DNA from: Adiantum capillus-veneris
Taxonomy: Eukaryota > Streptophyta > Polypodiopsida > Polypodiales > Pteridaceae
Length of the DNA: 60,000 nt
Direction: 5' to 3'
Assembly (NCBI GenBank): GCA_014529385.2
Contig: CM043944.1
Span: forward strand, 180,179,240-180,239,239
In this document: positions 1-9,689 of the stretch, in pieces
Numbering within the stretch: position 1 is the stretch's first letter
Layout of the letters: each line of letters starts with the position of its first letter
Notes under the pieces: generated by a model
Database searches by the model: none
What the model was told of the DNA's origin: nothing
What the model saw: the letters and a program-made list of their open reading frames with translations, nothing else
Position numbers and translations under genes: made by a program

Positions 1-393
1 GAGCTAATTCCAAAGAAAGTGTTAAAGTATAATCTAGATGATTTTGAGGAGGTTGATAGCTTGTGGCAATATGCAGTAGCCTCAGCCGAAAAAGTGAAGG
101 TAATTAAACAGGTATTACATGAAGCTGGTGATTGCATACGTCATACAACAGGTTGGGATGACCCTGTGGACTCTTTATCGGTGCATGCCCATCTTGAAAA
201 ATGCTATAACAATGAAGCAATTGTGGAAGAGAAGCGCAGACATGAGAATGGAGATGTAGGTTCTTCTACTTCAAAGAGGGTTACAAGAGCTGGTGGAAGA
301 AAAGATCCAGGACCTTCTTATGACGCTCCACCGCATGTGCCTCCTCCTCCTAAGATTCCTATGGAGGAGGCATCTACAGGGAAGAAGAAATAG
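1..393 (+). pseudogene. Ty3 element A, gag C-terminal part
   Basis: This is open from the window start to an in-frame TAG at 391-393, after which the same frame continues into the protease-like region. The region begins with residues ELIPKKVLKYNLDDFEEVD and ends in a Pro/Lys-rich tail (PPHVPPPPKIP, GKKK). The assignment to a gag-type ORF comes from position upstream of the protease, RT and integrase, not from a diagnostic motif. The N-terminal part lies off-window but is visible in the mirrored copy (36412-36920). The TAG is present in both arms, so it predates their separation, or both arms come from one molecule. Confidence 0.7.
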
Positions 394-1296
394 CAAGGAA
401 AAGCTAAAGCAAAAGGCCCTGCATACAAACTACAATCTGACATTGAAGTTGCCACAAACTTAAAGCAGGTATTGGAGGAAAGGATTTTGAATAGCAAAGT
501 TGATTTTACCTTGGGTGAGGTTCTTGGCATTGCTAAACGCGATATTCATGAAGAAATTATAGATATCATAAAAAGAAAGAGACAAACTCTCACTAAGTCT
601 ATTCTTCCACAGTCTGAGGGTGAAGGGGAGTCACGTAAGGCACATGGAATACATGTCCAAGAGAGTGATTGCGCTGACAGTGTGGTAGGATGCTACCTGT
701 CTTCTCGAAGATATGCACATGCTAGATTTGTAGATGATGATGATGCAGATGAAGCCTCCTATAAAAGCCACTACTCCAAAATTCATTGGGCAAGAGCTAC
801 AACAGAAACTTTAGTCAAGGTGGGCGATCTTGAGGAGCCATATGTTGCATTGATAGATCATGGCTTTGAGATCAATCTTATGTCCAAGAGTCTTTACATG
901 AAGGGTAAGTGGCCGATAGACATAGACCATGGGTGGATGATTAGAGCTGCAAATAACTCATCAAGAGAGCTGTATGGGGCTTGTCCAAATGTGAAAGTGA
1001 CGATTGGCAATGTCAAGGATGAGCAAAATTTCTTTGTGCAGGAGATGTCTACCTATCCTCTTATCCTTGGGCAGCCATACATGACAGCCGTTCGCATGGA
1101 AACAAAGGTCTTGGATGATGGTTCTGCTTATGCTAGGGTAAAGAGAAGAGATGGGAAGCGAGATGTGCAATTTTTGACAGTGTGTGTGAATCACGAGAGG
1201 AACTGCAATAGTCTTCGTGAGTATCCTCTACCAAAAGCGAACAAAGAGTTCAAAGAGTATAGGGAGACAAGGGGTTTTGGCCATGTACCATTGTGA
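394..1296 (+). pseudogene. Ty3 element A, retropepsin-like region
   Basis: The frame continues after the TAG and stays open to TGA at 1294-1296, about 300 codons. A basic, helical N-terminal part is followed by an aspartic-protease-like domain. That domain has WARATTETLVKVG, then VALIDHGFEINLMSKSLYMK, then YPLILGQPYMTA. The catalytic position reads D-H-G where retropepsins have D-T/S-G. The I-L-G-Q-P-Y segment fits the second conserved block. I recall D-H-G as common in this plant Ty3 lineage (DUF4100-like polyproteins), so it may be a lineage feature and not damage. After 1296 the frame shifts: 1297-1466 continues in another frame with a TAG at about 1458. Confidence 0.75.
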
Positions 1297-1466
1297 AGCG
1301 GGATTGAAATGGTACAAGAAGAAAAAGATTCTCGCCTGACCCAAAGCGAGAAGAAGCTTTTTCTCCAGGTTTCCAGGGATTAACAGAGCATGGGTCAGTA
1401 TGTTTTATGAAGCTTGAGGATATGAAAAGAAGTGTGCGACAATATGTATATAGTGTATAGAAATAC

Positions 1467-3065
1467 ATGAAAGAAACTAGTCTCATAGAGGATAGTGAAT
1501 ACATTTCAGGTTTCTTTGAACAAGTTTGTCATATAGATACTATGCTTTAGCTTGAAGCTATGATGGATTCTAGCATGCAAGATGGAACCCACATTGTGGA
1601 AGTATGCTCTATGGAAATGTATGATATGATTGAGCCTTTTGAAGATAAAAAAGATTTCAATGCTAATGAAGGACTGGAAGTGCTTGTGGAGACCAAGTAC
1701 AAAACGGTGGCAAAGAAAGTGAGACCAGTGGCCTTACCTTTACCCCCAGATTGCAGGAAAAAGCTAGAGCAAGCTTCTTTGCAGCCGAGTCTCAGGGATC
1801 CAAAAAGAACTGGACACAAGTTCACAATTGAATCCCTAAAAGAGATAAAAGTTGGCTGTGAAGAGTTTTTAACAGAAGAAGAGAAGAAGAGTTTTAAAGA
1901 AATGCTTTCAAGACATGGTAAGGCTTTTTATTTCCAGCCACATGAGATAGGGTGTGTTGATCCTAATGTTGTTGCACCTGTGGTGATCTTCACTATCCCT
2001 CATGTACCTTGGAATCTACGCCCAATTCCGGTTCCGAAAGCACATTTGCCAAAGTTAATAGAACTACTTAATGAAAAGATTAGCATGGGTATCTTGGAGC
2101 CTTTTTGTGCACCATATTCAAACAGGTGGTTCACTGTGCCTAAGAGGAATGGAGCTTTGCGGTTCATACAAGATATGCAACCTGTAAACAAGGTTACCAT
2201 TAGGAATGCGGGTACAGGTCCTATAGTGGATGAATTCACAGAGCCGTTTGCAGGGAGGCCAATTTACTCAATGGGAGATCTCTATTCAGGGTACGATCAA
2301 TTTCAGCTAGATGTTGAGAGTAGAGATCTGACAACTATGAAAACACCTTTGGGACTGGTAAGGATGTGTACCTTACCTCAAGGAGCAACAAATTCAGTTG
2401 CACATATGATGAATGGGATGAACAAGGCTCTATGTGACTTCATACCTCAAATCACAATGCCATTTCTTGATGATGTGCCCATCAAAGGATGTGAAGACAA
2501 AGATAAAGATGAAGCTATGGAGTTTGTTGCAGACCATATTGAAGATTGTGAGAAGATTTTGACAAAGCTCAAAGAAGTTAATCTTACCCTGTCAGGGAAA
2601 AAATCTGTATTTGGTGTCAATGAAGTTTTGATTGTGGGGCATATGTGTGGTCCTTATGGTAGAAAGCCCTGTCCAAAAAATATGGATGCAATCAGAAACA
2701 TGAAAGAAACATGTACAACTATAACTGAAGCTCGAAGATTGCTTGGTGCTTGCGTCTTCTACCTTATTTGGATACCACATTATGCACATGTAGTAGATCC
2801 CCTTTATAGGTTGTTGAGAAAGAATCAAAAGTTTCGATGGGAAGAAGAGCACACAAAATCCATGAGAAAGCTAAAGAAGCTACATCTTTCATCACCAACC
2901 TTGAGAAAGGTAGACTATGCATGTGAGAGACCTGTCATTGTGACAGTAGACATGAGTCCTACAGGGATAGGATGGGCAATAGGGCAAGATGATGATGAAG
3001 GAAAAAGGTATGTGGTGAGATTTAGAGCCAAGATTTTGAGTTCTCGCCAACGCGATTATGCATAA
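1467..3065 (+). pseudogene. Ty3 element A, reverse transcriptase
   Basis: Reverse transcriptase of a Ty3/gypsy polyprotein, copying the element RNA into DNA. Blocks appear in order: WFTVPKRNGALRFIQDMQPV, YSMGDLYSGYDQFQL (catalytic D), LPQGATNSVAHM, and MPFLDDVPIKG, where F-L-D-D is the metal-binding pair. The thumb and start of RNase H follow (VTVDMSPTGIGWAIG). A TAG at 1548-1550 is private to this arm; the right arm has GAG there. A TAA at 3063-3065 interrupts RNase H in both arms, with the same frame continuing as VKRELWG. Apart from these stops the domain is complete, so decay looks fairly recent. Confidence 0.9.
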
Positions 3066-3668
3066 GTAAAAAGGGAACTATGGGGGGTGGTTACAGCATT
3101 GAGGTGTGACAAGGAGTACTTGATAGGGGCATCAGTGGTTGTGAAAACTGATTGTTTGCCACTTCTTGGAATGATCACAAACTGTTCGACTCCTGATATT
3201 GCAATGCTGCGATGGATAGCCTACATAAAGTCCTTGAATCCTGAGTTCAAGCATATCGAAGGGAAAGATAATCCAATGGCAGATATGCTATCTAGGGCAA
3301 GGTATGAAGGTGAACAGGATATAATTATTGAGGAAGATGATGTTGGCACAAAGTTTTACACTATTGATCATGCAAAGAGTAGTCATGCATGTTTTCTGTC
3401 TTCACTTGACTCCTTTTCAGAGGAACTATATGAGGATGAATGGATCTTGATAGGTCGCTACTTAAGTACTCTGCAGAAGCAGAATGATTGGACTCAACAA
3501 GAATTTAAGAGGATAAGAAGAAAAGCATATGGATACTTATTGAGGGATGGCTACTTATGGAATCATCCTAAACGAAGAGATGGAACACCCTTGCGCGTAG
3601 TATGCGATAAGGTTGCTCAGCAACAAATCATCAAGGAGTTCCATGAAATTTTATGGGCAGGACATTGA
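3066..3668 (+). pseudogene. Ty3 element A, RNase H and integrase N-terminus
   Basis: The RT frame continues. RNase H blocks VKRELWG, VVKTDCLPLLGMI and KHIEGKDNPMADMLSRA supply the acidic residues that cut RNA in the RNA/DNA hybrid. They are followed by an acidic linker and the integrase N-terminal region (GYLLRDGYLWNHPKRRDGTP, then EFHEILWAGH, the His pair of the HHCC zinc finger). A TGA at 3666-3668 directly after the second His interrupts the finger, and the same frame carries on beyond it. The stop is shared by both arms. Confidence 0.85.
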
Positions 3669-4257
3669 GGTGTATGGGCAACATTTTCCAAAGTAAAAGA
3701 AAGGTATTGGTGGAAAGGGATGTATAAGGATGTGGCTCAGTTTGTGGAGTCTTGTGTGACATGCCAAATGTATTCAAATGTACGGCATCATGATGGACTA
3801 CATCCTACTTATCCATTAGCCATGCATTACACATGGGTTGTGGATTTGGTTACAATGCCTTTGGGACTTTGGCAAATGAGGTATTTGGTGCTTGCAATAG
3901 AAGATTTGTCTAATCAAGTTGAAGAGCGAGCATTGAGGACAAAGAGTACACAAGCTATATGTAAATTTCTTCTTGAAGATGTGATCTATCGCTATGGGTG
4001 TGTGGGAAAGATAATTGCAGATAGAGGAGAATTGGATGCTGATGAAGCAAGAATTCTTCTCTAGAATGGGCATCAAACTAGATTTAACTTGTGCTTATAA
4101 CCAAGAGGGAAATGGCAAAAGTGAAAGAGGGCATCCTCCAATAATCAAAGCTTTAGCTAAGGCTTGTGAAGGTAAGCTTGGAGAGTGGCCAAGGTTACTG
4201 CCATTTGCATTGCAAAAAGTACCAACATTGGAAGATTTGGAAAAGCTAGATGAGTAA
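3669..4257 (+). pseudogene. Ty3 element A, integrase core
   Basis: The frame continues from the HHCC finger (CVTCQMYSN gives the two Cys) into the DDE core. VVDLVTMP gives the first Asp and IIADRGELDADEA the second. A frameshift near 4030-4075 moves the reading to another frame, where CAYNQEGNGKSERGH supplies the Glu. The core then breaks off: after EWPRLLPFAL the expected downstream integrase sequence is missing and a stop follows at 4255-4257. The enzyme would be non-functional. Confidence 0.85.
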
Positions 4258-4364
4258 AGGCTAACTGTCGTAGCTCACATCTATGCACAAAAGCGAAAAC
4301 AAAAAAAGTTATTTGATTCCCACTTAATCACAAAAACCTTCAAGAAAAGGTACTTAGTTTTAGT

Positions 4365-4857
4365 CTATTCCCTTAAGCAACACATTACCAAGTTTAAGAA
4401 AAAGGGAAATGGACCATTTATTATTAAAGATGTATCTCCAAGTGGAGCAGTAAAATTGTCGACCCTAGATGGTGAACCAATGGCTAATTGGATTAGTGGA
4501 TATCGTTTAAAGAAATACAATTTGCCACTAACCAATGAATTGCTAGAAAGAATGCATGCAGGCAAACAAAGGAAGATTAAACGACAGCATATTATTGATG
4601 AAGCCCAAGAGGAAGCTCGGCTTTGGGTACTCAAAAGGAAAGCTGCTCTAAAAAATCAACAGATACCGATTCACATCAACACGCTGGAAATAGATGACCA
4701 AAAATGGGAATTACCTGAAGATGTAGTTTTAACAGATGATGACTGGTTAGACGGAATGGACCTGCACATCAAAGTACAACTCAACAATCATAGCACGAAT
4801 GCTTTTGTCGACACAGGAGCTAGAGTAAATGCAGTAAATTATTCCACGTTGTCGTGA
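4365..4857 (+). pseudogene. Ty3 element A, integrase C-terminal tail plus DTGA domain
   Basis: Residues GPFIIKDVSPSGAVKLSTLD and SGYRLKKYNLP match the small beta-barrel that ends Ty3 integrases. It continues, open, through a basic helical linker (MHAGKQRKIKRQHIIDEAQ) and an acidic stretch to NAFVDTGARVNAVNYSTL. D-T-G-A is the canonical aspartic-protease catalytic loop, so a second protease-like unit appears to follow the integrase. It ends at TGA 4855-4857, probably truncated by the next repeat. In the mirrored copy a frameshift splits the linker. Confidence 0.7.
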
Positions 4858-5160
4858 TGTGGCACGTACATAGTGTGGAATAAAATCATTCACCTCACTT
4901 TTGACACGTCTGGATCATGGAAATAAAAGCAATCATGTACATATTGGGATATATGCTAAAGCGGCTACTGCGGTCGCTATCATGTATATACCTATCCGGG
5001 GAGTTGTGGCCCTGGATGTGGCACATTTGAGTGCTTTTCCACTTGATAAGATGCTTAATTTGGTTTTAAAATGTATATATTTCAATTGTTTCATGGTGGC
5101 ACACTCATCTCGCCTATAAAGATTGATGCGGGTAAAAATTGCCAAAAATAGCAGCTATCA
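4855..5160 (+). repeat. Possible LTR, about 305 bp
   Basis: The candidate starts TGATGTGGC and ends GCTATCA. It lies between the element A coding end and a primer-site-like sequence. It contains TATA-type sequences (a run near 5075-5085 and CCTATAAAG near 5113). The inner boundary is supported by the adjacent GGCGCCGTTGC. The outer boundary is a guess from TG and the loss of coding, because no clear polypurine tract precedes it. It could be the 3' LTR of A or the 5' LTR of the gag element that follows. Confidence 0.4.
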
Positions 5161-5178
5161 GGCGCCGTTGCAGGATTG
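5161..5178 (+). promoter_or_regulatory. tRNA-Asp-like primer-binding site
   Basis: GGCGCCGTTGCAGGATT resembles the classic plant Ty3 primer site complementary to the tRNA-Asp 3' end (TGGCGCCGTTGCCGGGGA). The first 11 bases agree and the rest is decayed. It would prime minus-strand DNA synthesis from the LTR just upstream. Confidence 0.5.
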
Positions 5179-5508
5179 CATGGAAAGTCACCCAAAATGG
5201 TATATTGATGGAAAATGATGCTTATCTATGCCTTTTATGCTTATGCAAGTGATCCCACAAATTTAGGAATTTTTCTGACTCCGTTTGGGATTTTTCACAT
5301 AAAAAATGACATTTTTTGGGTAAAAAATGAGCTGAAAATGGCCTAGTTTTGGTCCAAAGTGGCAAAATGGCCCAAAAATTGACACATCAGCTCATCGTTC
5401 CGCGGGGAAGAGAGAGAAGGGGACATTTCTGGTGAACCTGATGCGAAGGATCTGGGGTGGGGGTTCAAATACTTGTTTTGAATGGTTTGATTACAAATAA
5501 TTAAAGCT
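5179..5508 (+). other. Retroelement leader with repeat shared at 36925
   Basis: Non-coding leader between the primer-like site and a gag start at 5509. Bases 5229-5425 recur at about 36925-37125 on the same strand with roughly 90 percent identity. Within it short A/T-rich phrases recur (for example AAAAAATGAC and AAAAAATGAGC). Confidence 0.65.
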
Positions 5509-6123
5509 ATGGATCAGCAAGAGCAACAAGGCATGCGTTTTGATCAAGGCACAATGCAAATGTTTCAAGCATTCGCCATGTTTATGCAACACCAACAGGC
5601 TGTAGAAAGAAGGGAGGTGTCAGCTACCAAAGCCCTTCAAGCTATTGTGAACAAAATGGACCAATTTGAAGGGAAAGATGTCACAAAGTTTCTTCGTGGT
5701 TATGTAAAGGAGATGGAGCTACAATGCGTTCCAGAGGTGGACATGATTCGTAGTTTTGAGCTTGTTGTGGTCCCCGAGATTAGAGACCATGTAAGGGGAA
5801 TCAGGGAGGAGAATGGAGAAGGTTGGGAGCAATTCAAATTATCCATAAAGGAGGAATAATTCATGGAGGACTCTGAAAGGGCTACAAAAAGGACCTTCTT
5901 GGAATGGGTTGCAAAGCCAAAAGAAAGACTTTTCATCACCGAACTATTGAGAGAGTTTGAGCGACGCTATGCTCAACTGTTAGGAAAAAATCGGGCTACT
6001 TTGGATAGTGAGAAGACCAAACTGAAACTTCTTCAAGAATTGTGTGCTAGAAATTTCCTTGATTCACGCTTTCTTCAGTGGATACTCTACTGGAGGTTTC
6101 TCCAAGTATGCCTTGATTTTTAG
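5509..6123 (+). pseudogene. Ty3 gag fragment
   Basis: The start ATG is followed by a Gln-rich helix (MDQQEQQGMRFDQGTMQMF), then the capsid-like block KMDQFEGKDVTKFLRGYVKE, VPEIRDHVRGI and RTFLEWVAKPKERLFITELL. This is the retrotransposon gag (capsid) fold type that packages element RNA. A TAA at 5857-5859 interrupts it in the same frame in both arms. The open frame ends at 6123, before any zinc knuckle, so the polyprotein is truncated. No protease or RT follows. The leader and start are well placed, suggesting the 5' part of a separate Ty3 element. Confidence 0.85.
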
Positions 6124-6891
6124 TACACGACGAGATCTAAGGTTCTTATAGACTTACGAAGCCCTGGATAGAGTACTCACCTTTGAATTGACTTGTTGTC
6201 AATTTCCACTTGATTCGATTGCAACTTTCTGTCAAGCCACTGATTCCTCCTTCACAACTTGATTCTTGTACAAATTTGATCAAGTTAGCTATCCTTCTAT
6301 AAAGACAATAGAGTTTTTGATAACTCTTGTGATTGGTCTCTGTGTATACTTCAAATCAAGCTATGGGAGTCAAAATTTTTAGATTTGAGTTTAGCAAAAA
6401 ATCAAAGGTTTAATCTACAACCTGGAAACTAAGTGAACATGTACCAATTTTGATCCGATTGAACCCAAAATTGCCTGGTGGCTTTATATTATGTTGGTCT
6501 AACACTGTATAAGTTCAAAAGTCGAAATTGATGTCTCTGGATAGCAGAAGTAGATAATCGTGATTATTTACTTTTATCAATTTTTTACACTCTCTGTATT
6601 GGTTTGGCAAGTATACAACTTGTTTAAGTCACAAGACTAGTTTCAACAAGTTTGGACAAAATCTGATCAAGTTTATCAATTGTTTTGTGTTCACAGACTC
6701 TGATTTCGAGAATCTGGCTTAAGTCTCACTTTTGGGATCTAAATTTCACCAAAATTGATTTGTGAGCTCTACTTGATGTGCTTGACCTTCTGGTGTACTC
6801 AAATGTGAAAATTTCTGAAGTTTTGAAGCAGATATAAATAATTGTGATTATTTATTCCAGCTATATTTTTACAAACTTTTTGTCCCAACTG
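6124..6891. other. Non-coding repeat stretch with two 20-bp palindromes
   Basis: No gene was recognised. Two copies of a near-palindrome lie 284 bases apart, at 6551-6570 and 6835-6854. Both are explained by a consensus TAAATAATCGCGATTATTTA with CpG-to-TpG changes at the centre. The flanking text between and before them is similar in style (AATTTTGATC, CAAGTT phrases), suggesting two degenerate monomers of about 284 bp. Confidence 0.6.
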
Positions 6892-7564
6892 TGTCAAGCC
6901 ACTAAAGAGTGGAGCCAACTTGCAGATCCCGGTTGAGGTGCTTAAACCCTAGAAGAAGAAGAAGCACAATCAGCAAGAAAATAAAAAGCAGTAAAAGAAG
7001 TTTTACCTACTTGCAAAGTCTTGCCAAATGACCTATTTTTAAAGACGAGTTCCCATCAACTTACGAGACCCTGCTCGATGTGTCCTAGGGACATAAACCC
7101 ATTAAAATAAAGCTGGACCAACACACACACTCAATCGTGCAGAGCATGATGATGTGACAACAATATGGACACTCTAGATTTCACGCTGACATGTTGACGT
7201 GAAAGTTGTACGGATTTCCGCAAAACACAATGGTAGCTTTTGGACGAGTTGCTTTTAGAGTTTGATGCTTATCATGTAACTGCTTTTGAGAGGCCAAGGG
7301 CCTTCAAATATGAGACAAGGGATCATTCTCTGGAAAGTTTCTGTGTAAAGGTGCAGAGGATGGAGTACCGGTAATGTACAGAGTTCAAGCAATATAAAGA
7401 AAAACGAAAGGCGTCAGCGTTTGGGGCCACTGCTCTCTTAGGGTGGAACTCTACCACTCCTTGTCTCGTGTCGTGCATCTCTTTCAATTCAATTATGATT
7501 TGAAGTGCTTAAAGTTTTTTAGACTACTCTTTCCATCATCACATCGTGCCATCCCTGTGTGACA
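6892..7564 (+). repeat. LTR of family D (solo or orphan)
   Basis: It starts TGTCAAGCC and ends GTGTGACA, so the ends form TGTCA/TGACA. It aligns end to end with 47010-47678, where the same sequence is followed by a primer-binding site. Here no primer site or polypurine tract flanks it and no obvious target duplication is seen, so it is a solo LTR or a rearranged fragment. It contains an ACACACACAC run near 7120. Confidence 0.75.
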
Positions 7565-7825
7565 GCATGCTCTATTTGTAGAGAGATTCCACACAAACAA
7601 CTTACTCTATGTGATCTCCTTCACTCTAAGTAGTGGATTTTTCATGACTCTTTCCATGATTCTTACTTTGCAAGCCAACATTCAGAGGTTTTATAGAGCT
7701 ATGCATACTCCAAGACATGATATGCAACTTTTCCTCCCATGCTTTGCTGTCTCATTGAATCTCAAGAGGGGATAGGATAAACAAAGATTTCCCTTCCATA
7801 CAGAGAGAGATCAATCGGGTCTACA
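7565..7825. other. No recognisable feature
   Basis: This spacer lies between the family D LTR and the unidentified coding relic. Nothing was identified in it. Confidence 0.4.
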
Positions 7826-8300
7826 ATGCGTGCAATCAAGTATTTTGTAGGGGTATTGCACAAGAAGCTAGATCAGGTGCCAATTGATGCTTTGTATTTC
7901 TATGAGCACTAGTTTGAAGGAGAGATAGTCAAGCTAAAGGTTTTACAAACAAGAGGTCTAGTCTGGCACTTCAAGACAAGGCCAGTGACTCTAGACATGT
8001 GTCTGCAATTGATGGCTCCTTTATCCTTGGATGAGTTGAGAGATGGTGTGCAAAGTTTTACGCATTCCTCTTTTTTCTTCCAAGGAAGAAGGTTCTTCTT
8101 TTAGTTAATAAAATTTCCCAATGGGCTACAAATTGTCCCTGTTAAAGAGGGCTACGTAAAAATGTAGGGAGACACTCCCATGAAAAGGTAAAATATATAC
8201 AATGATGGCCAAATTAGGAAGTCGGAGGAGGAAATAAACACATCGGTCTATGGTATTTCCATCTAGTCATGCCATGAACCATGGTGAAAGAGGGCCCTGG
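7826..8300 (+). pseudogene. Unidentified coding relic
   Basis: One frame reads as coherent protein for about 155 codons with only a few stops. Segments include MRAIKYFVGVLHKKLDQVPI, LKVLQTRGLVWHFKTRPVTL, DMCLQLMAPLSLDELRDGVQ and KFPNGLQIVPVKEGYVKM. The mix of hydrophobic and charged residues looks protein-like, but I do not recognise the family. It lies between two family D LTR copies in opposite orientation, so it could be a captured host fragment or an internal part of that element. Confidence 0.4.
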
Positions 8301-8810
8301 TTGCCAAAGTCGCAAGAAGGCCTTGTGTTGTTTTCAGATGCAGTCAAAGCTTCATGAAGTCTCTTAAACTTGCCCTAAGTGTATGGATTAGCTCCAGCCA
8401 GATGGCACATACTATCTCTGCTGGTGGCCAAGTCAAGCCTTGAAGATGCTAAAGCAATGGGCTCTCTAGATTAACCACAATTTCTGGTTGTTGATCATAA
8501 ATGAGCTTCCAACAACTCTCTATTTTTTGTTCCACTCCTAAGGTACAAGCTCTATGGTAGGTTGAAATGTATGTCGGCCCTCTTATATCACGATCATCCT
8601 ACTGCTCAATGAAATGATCTCAAAGCAAATTGTTGGGATTGTGGGAGGGGACCAAACTGCAACACTATGTGTACTAGCTAGCTATACAAAGTGTAGGCAT
8701 GACCATAAGAATCCAAAGCCACACCTACCATGCCATGGGGAATCCTACAGATAGAGGTGTTGGGTTTCAAGTGGAAATGATGCCCTCGGGTCCCATTGCA
8801 CTTGCATCAA
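8301..8810. other. Degenerate sequence, no gene recognised
   Basis: Short open stretches only. A Cys-rich phrase (NCWDCGRGPNCNTMC, around 8625-8675) occurs in one frame, but no continuous reading frame supports it. Confidence 0.35.
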
Positions 8811-9485
8811 TGTAACAGGGACGGGCACCACCTGCCAATGAAAAAGAATAGACTAAACAACTTTAAGAATTTCAAATAATACTGAACTAATAGATATGCA
8901 CGACACATGAGACGGGGAGTGGCGGAGCTCCACCCCAAGAGAGCATTGACCTCAAATGTTGGCATCCCTTTTGGTATTTCTTTATATTGCTTGAACTCAG
9001 TACATTTTTGGTTTTCCATCCTCTGCAGCTTCACACAGAAGCATGCCAAAGAAAGAGCGCTTGGCTCATATTTAAAGGCCCTTGGCCTATGAAAAGCATC
9101 AAACTCTAAAAGCATATGGCCTCAAAATTTTGCACTGAGAAGATACCCATCGTAAATCATGGAAATTTGTACACCTACCCCACGTTAGCATGAAAAGCAT
9201 CAAACTCTACAAGCATTTGGCCTCAAAATCTGGCATTGAAAATCTTCCAGATGTGAAATCATAGAAATCCGTACACCTACCACGTCAGCATGTTGCAACA
9301 TGAATTGCGGAAATGTATACAGTTTGCCATATCAACAACCAACGTGAATTATGGGTTGTTCGTACAACTACCACGTCATCAATTTTTACACTATCTTTTG
9401 TGTGTGTGTGGGTCTAGCTTTATTTATTGTCTTTGTGGCACTTGGGCCGCATTGGATGTTCCATAAGTTGGCGGGAACTCGTGAG
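8811..9485 (-). repeat. Family D LTR, inverted and truncated
   Basis: The reverse complement matches the 3' two thirds of the family D LTR: the block near 9000 equals that near 7380 and 47490, and ends TGTTACA at 8811. Homology is lost beyond the block equivalent to the G-T-T-C-C-C-A-C-C-A-A-C region near 9475. With the plus-strand copy at 6892-7564 it makes an inverted pair separated by about 1.25 kb. Confidence 0.65.
9091..9291. repeat. Tandem duplication of about 100 bp
   Basis: Bases 9091-9190 and 9191-9291 both begin GAAAAGCATCAAACTCTA and both end with a CCTACC...CACGT(T/C)AGCAT block, at roughly 80 percent identity. It lies inside the inverted family D LTR and accounts for its extra length there. 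Confidence 0.75.
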
Positions 9486-9689
9486 AACCTGTGTTGAGCA
9501 AACCTTAATTGAAATGAGGACCTCTTGTCACGTGAAAACCCCCATCTAGCATGGAGTTGCAAAATATTTGGGCCTTACTTATGAGTTGCTTACAACAATA
9601 ATTGATGGAAGGAAGATTTAATTTGTCCCAAATTTCATTTGTACCACTTCTCGCAGATACCTATCTTGTCTCTTTACCAAGTAAAGAAG
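9486..9689. other. No recognisable feature
   Basis: Short spacer of unassigned repeat-like sequence between the truncated LTR and the LINE relic. Confidence 0.3.
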
